Below are positions 33,783-45,655 of a stretch of 64,000 bases of DNA, piece by piece. The position numbers and the translations under genes were made by a program. The stretch comes from Cerioporus squamosus (taxonomy: Eukaryota; Basidiomycota; Agaricomycetes; Polyporales; Polyporaceae), in assembly GCA_022592435.1 (NCBI GenBank), contig JABYQS010000004.1, forward strand, positions 434,001 through 498,000, written 5' to 3'. The notes under the pieces are model-generated. The model saw only the letters and a program-made list of their open reading frames with translations, was not told the DNA's origin and did not search any database. The stretch's first letter is position 1; the number at the start of each line of letters is the position of its first letter.

Positions 33783-36700
33783 ATGCCCAAGCCCACCCTC
33801 CTCCAGTCCATCCTCGGCCGCCCCTCCCAGACCTACCACCACCCCGCCGAGCGCGACTACCACTCCACCCGCAGCGAGCTCTTCAGGATCGCACACGCCA
33901 CAAGGGCTATTCCTGGACAGTTCGAAGACCCCGGTCTCGATAGCCTCACCACCACACCTGGGAACTCGGACAGCGAGACACATCGCTCGTCAGCAACACT
34001 GGATCGCACCCACCGGCCGCGCTCGCAGACCCGCAAGACGACGGATGGGTCAGACGCGGACAGTGCGCAGGGCCGACGGACGTCGATGGTGAGTAATCCT
34101 TCTATTCTCGCCACAACGCTCATCCAGAGGCGGGTCACTTATCTCTATCACTCCGACCGCGGCGGCTTATCTGGATTTCTCGGAACGAGTTGCAGAAGCG
34201 CACCGGCATCCACTCCATCGCATCATCCTCTTCCTACTTGTCTTTCAAACATGTCGACGGCACCGGCTCCCACACCCGCATTTCTTCCCTGAACTCTTCC
34301 TCGCGCCTCTCTCGCTCCAGTAGGGGTCCCTCCAGCAGGGGCAACGAGGGTGACGTCGAGGAGAGCAGTGACGGTGACGACGACGACGACGAGGGCACTG
34401 ACATCTTCTACACTCCCCGTTCGTCTCTCGTCTCTTCCCCTCGCATGTCCAAGACGCCTTCAGTCTCGATGCTCGAGCCCCAAGCCCTTGCCTCGGCTCT
34501 TCTACCTCTTCACGCCAAAGCCGCGTCCGCGCTTAAGGCTGATGATGACGACACGACATCTGTCTCTAGGACGCCCTCCGATACATCTATATCGTCAGTC
34601 GCGTCATCGACCAGCGGCGGCGATGACCTCTTCTCTGCACCTTCTCAGGCGTCCTCCACAAGACCTACGACTACTGCTGGCTCGGAGCGCGGTAGCAAAC
34701 AATCCGAGTCTGTCGAGACGATCACCATTGCGTCAAGTTCAAGGCCCCGAGCCTCGTCGGCAGGTGCCAACTCCGTCGGTTCCTCTTCATCTACGCGTTC
34801 GACAACGAGTACGATTCGCAAGCAGGCAGCCGAGGATGCTCAGAAGTTGATGTACACGGACGAAGACTGGGCCCAGGACGTCCGATGGCTTGGTCCCCCT
34901 CGAATGCCAGCTGCATCGTCTCCAGCAGTCCGCCGAAACTCCAGGAAATTTCCCTCAGACTTCCAAGTCAGTGTACCACCGCCCCCGGACCGTCATCCAC
35001 CTCCCCGTCGACCCGGTCCCGTTACTCGAGCGAAGGGGGATCGAAGAAGTAAACGTTCGCGAAAGTCCCAAGGACGCATGTCGGCTTTGTGGGAGGAGGA
35101 CGAGAGCGAAGATTGCAGCACGGGTGTCAGCAGTACGGAGCCCAGTCGTTCGTCTACGCCTATCCCCGAGACACCACCGCACTCGCTGCCGTCATCCCCG
35201 CTGGCTAAAGGACTGACGCTCACGACAGAGCCCGACCTCATTGACGAAAGAGAGCCATCTGAGTCAACGCATTCCGAGAGTACACCAGACGCTCGACTGC
35301 AAAAGTACGCGCGAGGCCAGCGACGCTCACTTTCGACCAGCACTTCCCTCTTCCGTTCTGGTGGCTCGTCCAATGCGAACCTCCCCACCCATGCCCTCCC
35401 TAACCCCTCGCTTTCCTCACCCACCACTACTGCACCGAATGGCTACTCTGGACTCGTCCTCCCCCACGCTGGCTATTCAAACACGAAGGGCAAGGCAGCA
35501 GCCGAAGGCCACGTCGACCTCGTTCGCGCTGGGGTCGCCCAGAGTAGCATGGTCACCATCGAGGTAATCCGTGGGGTGGCTGCTACAGTCTCTCACGGCA
35601 CAGCTACGCTCGCGACGGGGATTCCTTCCACCAACCACAAAAGAACGTTCTCCTTTTCCCTCGGTCGCACGTTTACTCTCGGTCTCAAGGGGAGGAAGCG
35701 AGAAAGTGCGACACCCGTCCACCTGCAGGGCAGCTTGCCGCTGCCCGTAGCGTTCACCGCACACGTAGCGCCGCCCTCGTACGTACCGGAGTCCCACGTA
35801 CTCGTCCAGGTCCATGCCGTCGGCCTGGACCCGCTCGACTCTCTCATCGTATTCGACAAGTCCGGGATGAGTGGGAGCGGGGGAGTGGGTGGCGGAAAGG
35901 GCGTGGGCGGCGGCAAGGCCGGCTTCATACCCGGACGGAGTTTTGTGGGAAAGGTGGTCGAGTGCGGGTGGGCCGTGAGGGAAGAGGTGTGCAAACGCGG
36001 CGAGTGGGTGGTTGGGTTGTTGGACGTGAGGAAGGTACGTTATTTGTATCTACCTTTCCCCCCAGTTTGCCACTACGGCGGCAATGGATATCATTTCCAC
36101 GAGTATGGAACGCGCTGACTTCGTGACCGCAGTGCGGCGCCCTGGCCGAGTTCATCCTTGTGGAGCGTCACCGCGTCGTTCGGGCACCGCAACCTCGCTC
36201 GCGCACCACGACGTTGTTCCCGCCTCGCCGACGGACGCATATGCGAAGCCAGTCGCTCCCTGCGAACGCGCACGGTCTGCCCTACGCCCATTCGCCCCTC
36301 GCTCCGCCTCCATTGACTATCGAGGAGCTCGCCTTGCTCCCGCTATGCGGCGTACCGGCGCATCGGGCGATCCGCACGTTCGGCGATGTACTTGCACCAC
36401 CCTTGGGCACCATGTCCGCGAACGGACAGAGACCAGACGTCCGCGCGCTCGTCCTGCAGGCGCATGACGGTGCTGGTGCGCTTGCCGTGCAGATGCTCGG
36501 CCGTAGGGGAGTGCGGATAGCCGTGCAGGTTCCCGAGTCTTCCATGGTCGACGGCGCGGAAGAGCAGCCGCCGCAGCAGAACGGGAACGGACGCAAACTC
36601 TCGCTCGACGTCGTCCGCTCCTCTCCGACGACGGTCGACAAGGGCAAGGGCAAGGAGGGAGAGAAGAAGCTGAGCAAGCGCGCACGGCTGGAGTCGCGGC

Positions 36701-37449
36701 TGCGCGCGTGGGGCGTGGAGGACATCTGCGTCGGGGAGCCGCTCGACGTCCTGCGGCAGCTCGCAGAGGACGGCCAGTCGTTCGACATGGTCCTCGACAC
36801 CGTCGGGGGCGTCGCCATATGGGAGGCTTCGCAGCGCCTCCTCACGATGGACTGGACGGCGGCGGCGTCGCGCTCGTCGGCCTCGCTCGCGTCCCGGAAT
36901 GGCTCCGTCGACCTCGGCCGCGACCCCGCGGCGCCGGCGCCGGCAGCAGGGAGCGAGGCCCTCAACAAGCCAAGCAAGGCCAAGAACAAGATCTCCGCCG
37001 CGCAGTTCACGACGCTCGTCGGGGACACGCCGCACCGCGCGATCCCGACCGCGCAGGACAACCTGCGGAACGGGCTGCGCTCGCTGAAGCGGTCCAAGTC
37101 GACGTCGAGCAAGCCGCCGTCGGGCTCGCACGCGGTGCTCACGAAGGGCGGGAACCGGCGCGAGCGGCGCGTCGTGGGGTACACGTGGGTGACCGTCGCG
37201 GCGGACGTGGACTTTGAGGGCGAGGACGTGCGCGACTCGCTGGGCGCGGTTATGCGCATGGCCGAGGCGGGCTGGTTGCGGCCTGCGGGGTTGGGCGGGG
37301 CGGGTGCGGCGGTGGATGGGACGGGGGAGCCGGATGAGGGGAAGGTGGTGCCGTTTGAGCGGGCCCCGGAGGTGTTCAGGAGGGGGTTTGCCGGCCCGCT
37401 GGGCGTGCTGGCGGATGGGGGGACGTGTGTCGTGCGGATAGTGGGATAG
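33783..37449 (+). CDS. large MDR-like (GroES/Rossmann) protein with disordered N-terminus
   Basis: Three exons (33783-34088, 34196-36034, 36133-37449), all in phase, give a 1,153-residue chain ending at TAG 37447-37449. Roughly residues 1-520 are Ser/Thr/Pro-rich and disordered, with an acidic run (GDDDDDDEGTD). They include a short conserved-looking element YTDEDWAQDVRWLGPPRM. A GroES-like half follows (LPVAFTAHVAPPSYVPESHV, VHAVGLDPLDSLIVFDKSG, PGRSFVGKVVECG, CGALAEFILVERHRVV). Then comes a Rossmann half with a degenerate glycine motif (VLQAHDGAGALAVQMLGRRG) and the MDR element FDMVLDTVGGVAIWEASQRL. Zinc-ligand cysteines of alcohol dehydrogenases are absent. Yeast Ast1/Ast2 are MDR-fold proteins without clear catalysis and are a possible analogue (inference). 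A Lys-rich insertion splits the Rossmann half. Catalytic activity is doubtful. Confidence 0.82.
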
Positions 37450-38358
37450 CGTCCTTCGGGAGCAGGGTCACGCCGTGGTGGTGAGGAGGAGGAGGGCGAC
37501 GGCGAGATGAACGTGAAGATGCGGTTGGTGGCGACGACTAATGAGTTTCGGACAAACGAGCGAGCACCGAGCACTGCTGTTACCCCCTCCCCTTTGGTCT
37601 CCTCTGACGGGACACGGACGATTGGCTTGTGTATACCATATGCAATATTTCTTTACCTACATAGATAGACTGAAGCTTAGCATCATCGACATCTTGGAAT
37701 CTCCCCTCAACATCCCTGCCCCATACGAACAGACGTACATCTCCTCTCGTGCTGTATATTTACACTCTCTCGTGTTTACCCTTTCTCTCTCGTGGTGTCG
37801 GTTACTGTATTCTTGTCCTCATCCCCTCTTGACGTACGTAGTGGGCTTCATTCACGCATCTCACCCAATGACAAACATCGAGTTCCAGTATGTAGACGGG
37901 CTATGCATCGTTGACTACGTCGCAAGTGAACCTCGTGGGTGCCTTCTTGCTCAAGCTCAGCGGAAGTCCCACCGAGAACCGTCCATGTGGGGGTCTACAT
38001 GGACCTTATTCCTGGCTATAACAGCCCTCCTACGCTCGCAGCTGCGAAGTCCGTCGATCACGACGATGGCATCCCCGAGCGACGGCGTGGCTTCTCCCAG
38101 CGAGCGGACGAACGCGTCGACGTCGAATGTCTCCAGCATCCGTTCCGCGGGGATCGAAGGTGCCGGAGGAGGGCTCTGGGGCTCTGGAAGGCCTCTCTTC
38201 CTTGTTAACACCTTCAGGATAGCGTGCAGGGAGCGGGGTCCAAGTCCCGGGTTCAACAACCTGGCGTGTACGAGGAGTCGCAGTCTCCGCATGGGGCGCC
38301 GAGAGAGAGACGAGGCAAGGGCGTGCTACATATGAGAGGCAGACACAGTCAGTCGGCG
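37450..38358. other. convergent 3' intergenic region
   Basis: 0.9 kb between the MDR-like gene and the minus-strand F-box-like gene. The pyrimidine- and AT-richer stretch at 37560-37870 resembles a 3' UTR. No gene could be supported. Confidence 0.4.
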
Positions 38359-39577
38359 TCAGCTCGCAGAGAGCCGACTGCCACGCACCAGGAGAGATGG
38401 GATGTCCGCATCGCGTTCTGCTTCGGTCAGGGTGATCGTCACGACGAGACTCTCCAGACGGGCTGCTCCCGACTCGCGGAGGATCATGGCGAGGCTATGC
38501 TCCGGGTGGTTCAGAAGGGTTCCCTGGACCCCAAGCATCAGATGGAGCGGCTGTGCGCACGAGAGGACAACGGAGAGCATGTCGAGGTCCCGAGCTGTGA
38601 TACAATTTGAGAATCGTATGCTTGAGATTCGGCTCGTGAGGCCAAGGAGGTGGAGATCATGCAAGTATCCTTCGAACTCTTGGAGATGTTGCCACGTCCC
38701 GGGGCCGTCGGAGGCGAGCTGTGCGCGGATGTTGGCTTCGCGGTGCAGGCGAAAACCCTCCGCGAGGAACGGGTCGTCCCACCGGTGGTACGACTTGCAT
38801 CGCAGTTTTTTCCAGGTTCGGGAATGCGCGTATATATGGGGCGACGAGCGGGAAATCGTCCCGCTTGATGTCGAGAAAGCGTAGCTTGGGGTATACCTGC
38901 GTGAAAACAGGCACATCTGAACCCGTGTACCATGTCTCGCAGACGAGCTCTTCGAGAGTCGATGCCCATTTGGCAAGGAAAGGAACGGGGTGGTATTCGG
39001 TCAGACGGTCTGAGGTGACCTCGATGGCGGACAAGCCATCGTCATCATCCGAGTCATCCATCCCGTCGTCCAACCAGTGAACTTGGAGCTTGATGGACCT
39101 CAAGTTCGACTGCAAGACCTTGATGAGTTCACAGGTGAGACGCCCAGCCTTCGCGATGTCGAGGTGGTGGAGAGAGGTCAACTTTGCAGTGGCCTCACCT
39201 AACAGGGGGTAGGCACTGAGCAAAGTTTCCCCATCATATATCTCCAGACGCTCCAGTCTAGTCATGTGGGCCATGCCACGCACCAAGGAGTCCATCACTT
39301 CGCGAGATATACCGCTGGACTCGTCGAGTTCGAGACATATATCCCGGACGTGTCGAAAGCGTGACCCGTTATCGGCGTTGAGGAATCGCAGAAACATGGA
39401 TACGCATTCCTCGGTTTCTAAAGGCGCGCACTGGCGGAGCGTCGCATTTGCGGCTTCGTGGTGAAGGAATCGGCAACACAGCTTGAGCGTCGCGCATGTC
39501 GCACGGTCCGTATATGATGCAACTTCGCGAAGGATGATATCCAGGTTGAGTCTCGGCGATTGATGAGTGGCCGTCAT
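38359..39577 (-). CDS. F-box/LRR-like protein with an apparent frame break
   Basis: The start at 39577 gives MTATHQSPRLNLDIILREVA then SYTDRATCATLKLCCRFLHH, an F-box-type opening. Leucine-rich segments follow (RHVRDICLELDESSG, MTRLERLEIYDGE, LTSLHHLDIAKAGRL, LRSIKLQVHWLDDG, YPKLRFLDIKRDDFP). F-box proteins select substrates for SCF ubiquitin ligases (family knowledge). Coding continues in a shifted frame after a run of six T (plus strand, 38806-38811): in frame 1 it reads AFPNLEKTAMQ, and in frame 2 it reads LRCKSYHRWDDPFLAEGF and on through HLQEFEGYLHDLHLLGL to a stop at 38359. One extra base in the run would explain this. Alternatively a 76 bp intron (38719-38794, weak gtcgta donor) also restores frame. 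I favour the indel because the skipped stretch itself looks coding. Confidence 0.65.
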
Positions 39578-40598
39578 AGTCCGCAGTGCCAGTTATCGTA
39601 TCGACTGCGTAGGCATCGTGAGTTAGAACATATTCAGTCGATAGAATACTCGCCATTGGCCAACCAGCGTTCATGGCAGGCACTTACTTCCAGTGCGCCG
39701 CCACTGAGCGCGTCTTGTTGGAACAGGCAGGAAATACCTGACGAGTCTCAACGGCTCGCAGAGCAACTGATCAGCGCGGAACTGGTCAGCTACAGTCTTC
39801 TCGATAGCCTGAGTATCCGGGGATAGGCTCGTACCCGAAGACGAGGGCGCGAGATGTCGGACTGCCCTCACTCGGCCCCGCCGCTGGCAGCACGCCGACG
39901 CGGAGATTAGTAGAAGCAAGCCCCCGAGTCCGGCGACTCGTCAAATAACTGGGAGGGATGGGTCAGCTCTGGGTTGTCCCAACAACCATTGGCTGGTTCT
40001 CACTTTGTGTTTCGAGGTCGCATGAAGGTGGAAGTAAGTATAAGATGACTGGCCCAAGCTGAGGGCAGCGCCAGCTGGCAGCACACCCTGTCAGCACCGG
40101 TTCCTACGCGGCGGGAAGGCATGAGCCTAACATAGAGCTAGTGAGTGTTAGGTACTTTACTAGGACTTCTGAGATTCTTCGTTGTGGCAACAACAATATG
40201 GTAAGGAATTGGTAAGGAAGACGAGACTGGAGAGAGATGGTGGTTTAAAGGTTCAAGCTTAAGTGCAGCGCTCGGACATGTCCGTGATTGAGACGCAGGA
40301 CGGAGTCCAAGAACAGTCAACTTGAACATATACACTGACAGCGTACAGGACATCGCGGTGCTCCTTAAGCTGGTAATGGCGATGCTTGATACTCGGACCG
40401 AACCAACCTGGAATGCTTGCAAGTGGTCATTGTTCCAGCCATGTTCCATATGTTTGAGCACACGGTTCTTCTGAACACCTTGAACAGGAGCGAGTATGGT
40501 CAACCAGAAGAATTACAAGAACAACATGGGCACCCAACAGCAATGGCCCACACAGATATACGCACAACACGAGCGCGAGGCATCACCTAGAGACCAAG
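39578..40598. other. intergenic region, 1.0 kb
   Basis: This lies between the F-box-like gene start and the stop of the NUG1-type gene, both minus strand. The end near 40140-40560 is AT-richer than the neighbours, consistent with a 3' UTR. No gene or repeat was recognised. Confidence 0.4.
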
Positions 40599-43166
40599 CT
40601 AAAAGAACTGCCCGAAATCATACGCGTCCTCTCCGTCCTTCGCAGGCGCAGCAGCCTTCTTCTTGGACGAAGCAGCGTTGGCGATCTTTTTCGCAGGAGC
40701 AGCCTTCGGCGCGGCGGAAGCCTTTGCGGGCTTTTGGCGGCAGGTTTCGCCTTTGGCTCAGGCTTGTCGCCCTTCGCCTTCGCCTTCTTCGCCGCCGCCG
40801 CCGCCGCACCGGCAGCAGAGCGAGCCTGCTTCGTGCCCTTGGGCTCCGGCGCAAACGCGACCCTTTTGGCGGGCCGTGCGGGTGCCTTGGCGAGGGCGCG
40901 CTTCCGCTTCCCGCGAGGCGGGGACGCGGGCTCATCCTCCTCATCTTCTCTTCATCATCCTCGTCCTCGTCCTCATCGTCGTCAGAACCTTCCTCCTCGT
41001 CGCTGACGTAGTCGCCCTCGCTCTCCTCGTCGAGCATGCCAACCTCGTCCATATCGTCGACCGTCGCCGCGTCCTCCTCGTCCGCCTCCATCCCTTCGTC
41101 GTCCGAGGAGATGAAGTACGACGCGTCCAGGACGGCTTTGCGCGTGTCGACGTCGACGGTGCGGAGCTTCACCAGGCCGCCCGCCTTGCGCAGCTCTTTC
41201 CGCGTGGACAGCTTCGACAGGACCTCGCTATCCTTCGCGTACACCTCGGCCAAAGACGATTCTGGCTCTGAGTCAGACGGTGCGGGGGAGGGTGCGGGCT
41301 GCGTGTACCGCGCGAGCTTGCCGCTGGCCCAGTCGCGGAGGATCATGCGGGCGGCTCCTGTAAGGTCGGGTTCGCCTTTCTGCAGATGCTGTCAGTATCG
41401 GGCAATGCAAGCAGTAAACAAACGCCGTCACGAACCCTCTTGATGAAGCCGTTCGCGCGAGCGACACTAGCCAGGAACGCATTCGCGTCCCCGTCGGTGT
41501 AGATCGGCAGGTTGTACATGAGCATCAAGTCCTCCCGGTTTGCGCGGGAGACGAGCTCAGCCACTGTCCGCACCGAATTAGCACTTCACAGATACATAAC
41601 TCGGGCGATAGTTTGGAGCACTCACGGACTGGCGAGGGATCCTTCAACCGCTCGATGCGCCCGCGACTTCTGAGCAGGATATCGCGCGCCCTCGACCGCG
41701 CCACGTCTTCAGGAGACGCATCCTCGACCGGATGCCACGAGAGGCCCGGGGTGTCGATCACGCGCAGCTGCTTCCCTCCGTCGAGGTCGACGGTCACTTC
41801 CTGGGGGTGCACCGTGGTCGTGGGCGAGTCGGTGGAGGCGGACGTCAGCCTGTACGTCTGCAGCGCGGCCTTGCGGAGCAGCGAGTTCACGAACGACGAC
41901 TTGCCGACCTGTAGACAGAGGGAGATCCAGGATACATGTCAGAGAGAGAGAGCCTTTCGAGCGTGAATATGAGAATATCGACTTACGTTGGTCACGCCAA
42001 CAACAGCGACTGTGAACGGCTTGTCGCCCTTGTGCTCCTCCGCCCACCGGCCCAGGAGGGCAGTTGCAGAGTCGAGTCCCCACGCGTCGTCGGCGCGCTC
42101 GCGCTCCTTGCCCTTGCCCTTTCCCTTCGCCGGCGCGTCCGTAGTTGAGACAGGGAGGCACGCGCTCGCAGCGCGGAACAACACAGCGGGGTGCTGCGTG
42201 CGGAGCGCCGCCGCCCACGCCTCGACCGCTTCCCTCGGGCACGTATCTGCACGCAACACACGAACACACGTGGAGCCGTGAGCAGAGTCGTCAGGAAGAG
42301 AGAGAGAGAGAGCGAACAAAGAGGAAGACACGCACCGACTTTGTTGAGCACGAGCAGCACCCTCTTCCCGCCCTCGCGCGCGAGCTCCTCCAGGTGCGCA
42401 CTCCGCGCCGCCAGCGGGTCGCGCGCGTCCAGCACCTCCACGACGGCGTCCGCGGCGTCCAGCACGGCCTTCAGGTTCGGCAGCTCCGGGTTGATCAGCA
42501 CCGGCACCTCCTCCTCCTCGTCTACGTCCTCGTCGTCCACCTCCCCAGCGGCCATTGCTGCATCCTCGTCGGACGACCCAACAGGGGCGCGCGCGGAGAT
42601 CGAGAGGGCCTTCACGCCGTCGAACGCGGCCTCCCCTCGTCCGCGGACGAGCCGTCCTCTGCTTGCGCCTTCGCGGCGGCCTTCTTCTCCTCCTGCGGCG
42701 CTGCTTCTCCTCTGCGGCCTAGTTCCCAGGGATGTGCGTTTGCGTTCGTTGAAAGAGAGAGAGAAAAGAGACCACTCAAGAGTCTGCGCTGCTCCGCAAC
42801 CTCCGCGAGGATCTGGTCCTTGTACGGGAGTTGTTCTGGATGCCCGGGTCCTTCGGGTGCTCTGCAAAAAACAGCACACGCAGCCGTCAGCTCGCGCTCC
42901 TCGCACTCCGCTCTCCTCCTCCTCCTCCTCCTCCTCGAGCAGAAAACAGAGGACACAAGAACAGAAACACGCACTGCTCTTCCACTGCGGGTTCTTCTTC
43001 GCCTTCTTGCTCTCCTTCTTCTTCGAGTCCCGCACCTTCTTCTTCAGTTTCTCCGCTGGTGTATCGACACCCGCTTGCTCGTCTCTGTTCGCAAGCACAA
43101 GAATCAGTAACCACCACCCCAGCGTGTAACAGAGAGCCTTTGCCTACTTTTGCGTATGCGAGGCAT
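40599..43166 (-). CDS. NUG1: nucleolar circularly permuted GTPase (NUG1/GNL3 type), frame disrupted in this sequence
   Basis: Ribosome-biogenesis GTPase acting in 60S subunit maturation (family knowledge). It starts at 43166 (MPRIRK, one intron, then KTSKRVSIHQR), continues EKLKKKVRDSKKKESKKAKK with NPQWKS, then KDPGHPEQLPYKDQILAEVA. The GTPase motifs are permuted: DARDPL and NKVD (G4) precede GVTNVGKSSFVNSL (G1) and DTPGLSWHP (G3). After that come the REDLMLMYNLPIYTDGDANA region and an acidic, then Lys/Ala-rich tail ending AYDFGQFF (stop 40599-40601). Four positions require one added base to keep frame: CC at 43053-43054, CCCC at 42633-42636, about 40945-40953, and TTTT at 40732-40735. All look like missing bases in short runs. 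GTPase core exons are intact. Assembly error is the simplest reading because the family is usually essential. Confidence 0.85.
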
Positions 43167-43988
43167 GGCGGCGGTGTATGCACAGGATGGAGGACGTGCA
43201 GATCGAGGTGCGCCGGCCCGACGACTTCCTCACAACTTTTTGCGTTGCGAGAGCGCCGTCCAATATGGCAGTACTAGCGCTCTGCACAATGGGCGCCTCT
43301 TTCGCTCCTCCTCGCGCGCACGCCATCTCCTTCTGCTTTGTATACGAGACAATGGTTTTGATAAGGTTGGGGTCGGAACCCGGGGAGTACCAAGGGTTTT
43401 ATTGGGCCGCTGTGTGCGGTTCTGAGCAGGGGCCAATCCAAACTACAGCGATGGACAAGCACGTATGCATTGCATGAGCAGGAGACAAACTGAACAGAAC
43501 AAAACGTCGACGAGAGCAGGTACTAAAACACTCGTGTGCTACTTTCAATATCATGATACGTTAATGTACTTCCGTGGTGAGCCTGCGCGGGGCGGCAAGC
43601 AAGCGCGCCAGGCTGGTCGATCACCAATTCCCTCCCTCCCCCCTCCCTCACCTCCCTCTGCTCTACATCGCAACATGCGCTGCGAGTGCAAGAAGTAAAG
43701 CAACCCATGATACACGAGCACGTACAACAACATGTACAACAACGCGGTGCCGCATACCGCGGTCAAGAGTCCGTGTCCGTATCTAGCACGAAGACGCACA
43801 AAAGCGTCCAGCAATGTCGGATGCGCGGCCACCGAGGGGGAGTAATTCCGACGTGTATGCGGGACCCCCGGCGCCGAGAAATCACGACCATTTGCCCCCC
43901 ACAGCTCGGCGTGCTCTCCATCACGATGATGTCCTGCGTGACTGCACGCCTCCTACGCGGAGTGACAGAAACGGGAATGGACGGAGGC
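43167..43988. other. intergenic region, 0.8 kb
   Basis: This gap runs from the start of the NUG1-type gene to the stop of the bZIP gene, both minus strand. It contains the promoter of the former and 3' UTR of the latter. No gene was recognised. Confidence 0.4.
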
Positions 43989-45655
43989 TTAATAGCCGTA
44001 GCCCCGTCCGCCGCCACCGACCATGGCGACTGCGCTCTTGCCTGGTGGTGGAAGGCTGACGTTGACGCTGACTGGTGGGCCGCCTGGGCCGCCGCCGACA
44101 CCGTTCACGCCTTGACCAACGCCTACACCAGCGGCGACGGACATGCTAGCGCCGGCGCCGGATACGGGAAGTGGTACAGGTTGGCCAACGGATGCTGCAC
44201 CAACGAGCGCGGAGAGTCGAGCGATCTCCTCTCGAGAAGCAACCAACGCAGATGTCAGTCGCTCATTCTCGTTCGAGAGATATTCGACTTTCGCCTGCAG
44301 TTGCGCCAGCCAGGCCTTTTTCCGCTGACGACACTTGAGAGCGGCTGAACGACACAGTTAGCTGGAACACGTCGGAGCCGAGGCAAAGATACACTACCTT
44401 GGCGATTCCGCTCGAGGAAGTTTCTGCGCTTCTCCTCCTCGGTCTCTGGCTTCTTCTGGCCGCCCTTTTTGTTAGACGCTGGTGGTGGGGACTGCTGAGG
44501 CATGTCGTCATCTTCCTCTTCCTCCTCCTCACCAAAGCTCTCTGATCGTCCACGCTTGCCTCGTCCGTTGGTGCTCGTGCTCGCGTTGGTACTCGAGCGG
44601 GTACGCTTAGATGGACCTTTCGCTGCGGCAGGCTGCTGGGCTGGGATTTCGGGACTCTCGACCATCGGCGAGCCCTCCATGGTATTCTTCCGCTTGGTTC
44701 CCCGCTTACCGTTGGCTACGACAGCCCCGTTGCCGTTTGTCTGAGCACTCGCTGCGGCGGCCTTCTCTTGCTGCTCGCGCTTAGTCAGCTCCTGATGAGC
44801 CTGCGACAAGAGGAAAAGACCGTTTGTGGACGACGACGCGGCGTCGACGGCAGAGGTGACGTATTGCGCGCCGTTTGGTGCTACATTGTCGGGACGAGGG
44901 TAGGATGCAGTGTGAGAGACGGAGAGGGGGGAGGGGTTTGTGGGCGACGTGGTGTGATGAGGGGTGCCGGTGGGAAGAGCACCAGTAATAGCAGAAAGAG
45001 TGTTAGGGGTAATGGTAGCGACACTTGAGAGTGAAGGCGCACTGTTAGTGCTCATCAGATTGAGCCACGCGGCAGTCCCGGGCGACGGAGGAGGGAAGAC
45101 GGAGCCTATGATGGGCGTGAGACCGGTGCCCGGGGTGAGGCCAGTTCGCGGAGTGAGGCCAGTGCGGAAGGAGGCAGGGTCAAAGCCGGGGAGGGGCTGG
45201 TCGTTGTTGCTGTTGGGCTGGGGCCCGGCGAGCATGGCGGGAGAGAGAGGGCCAGAGCGGAGCGAGTTGGAGAGGCCGGCGGATGAGAAGCCCCATGTAT
45301 AGGAGGAGTCGGAGGGGGAGTTGATGGCGTCTATGGGCGGGAGGGTGGGCTTGGGGCCGTCGTCGCGATCGTGGGCCTTGGAGGCGGGACGAGAGTCATC
45401 GAGGGACGAGTGGGAGGCGGAGGAGCGGGTGGCCGAGTCGGGGCTCTTCTGGCGGGTGCGGAGGGAGGAGTCGTTGGAGGGGCGGGCGAAGGACTGCTCG
45501 AACGGATTGGGCTCGAGGTCGAAGTTGCTGCGCTTGGGCTTGGGCGGGGGGCGCTGGGCAGAGTCGCGGGGCGGGGGCGGAGAGGGAGGGATGACGTTGT
45601 CCTTGCTGGTGCTCTGCTGGTGCGGCGGGCTGCTGGCGAGGGCTGGAGAGCTCAT
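43989..45655 (-). CDS. atf1: Atf1/Sko1-type bZIP transcription factor
   Basis: Two exons. The long first exon starts at 45655 (MSSPALASSPPHQQSTSKDN). It is Ser/Pro-rich with the segment FDLEPNPFEQSFARPSNDS near the N-terminus, a triple GLTP repeat (TGLTPRTGLTPGTGLTPIIG) and many SP/TP sites. A basic region with a nuclear-localisation-like GRGKRGRSESF and an acidic run precede the bZIP. The bZIP basic region spans the intron: KRRNFLERNRQ, then AALKCRQRKKAWLAQLQAKV, matching the ATF/CREB NxxAAxxCRxRKK pattern. The leucine zipper is EYLSNENERLTSALVASREE with IARL. A Gly-rich tail ends GGGGRGYGY at 43989-43991. In fungi such factors are targets of the Sty1/Hog1 stress MAP kinase (family knowledge). 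The Met at 45655 is preferred over an upstream in-frame one at 45724. Confidence 0.93.

Noticed and set aside
40618..41346. Open minus-strand frame with a run of arginines downstream of the NUG1 acidic region
   Set aside because: The Arg run is a shifted reading of the Lys/Ala-rich tail of the NUG1-type gene after an apparent single-base deletion, not a real arginine-rich domain.
42900..42930. CTC triplet repeat as a possible coding poly-Glu tract
   Set aside because: It falls within an intron of the NUG1-type gene between the NPQWKS and KDPGHPE exons.
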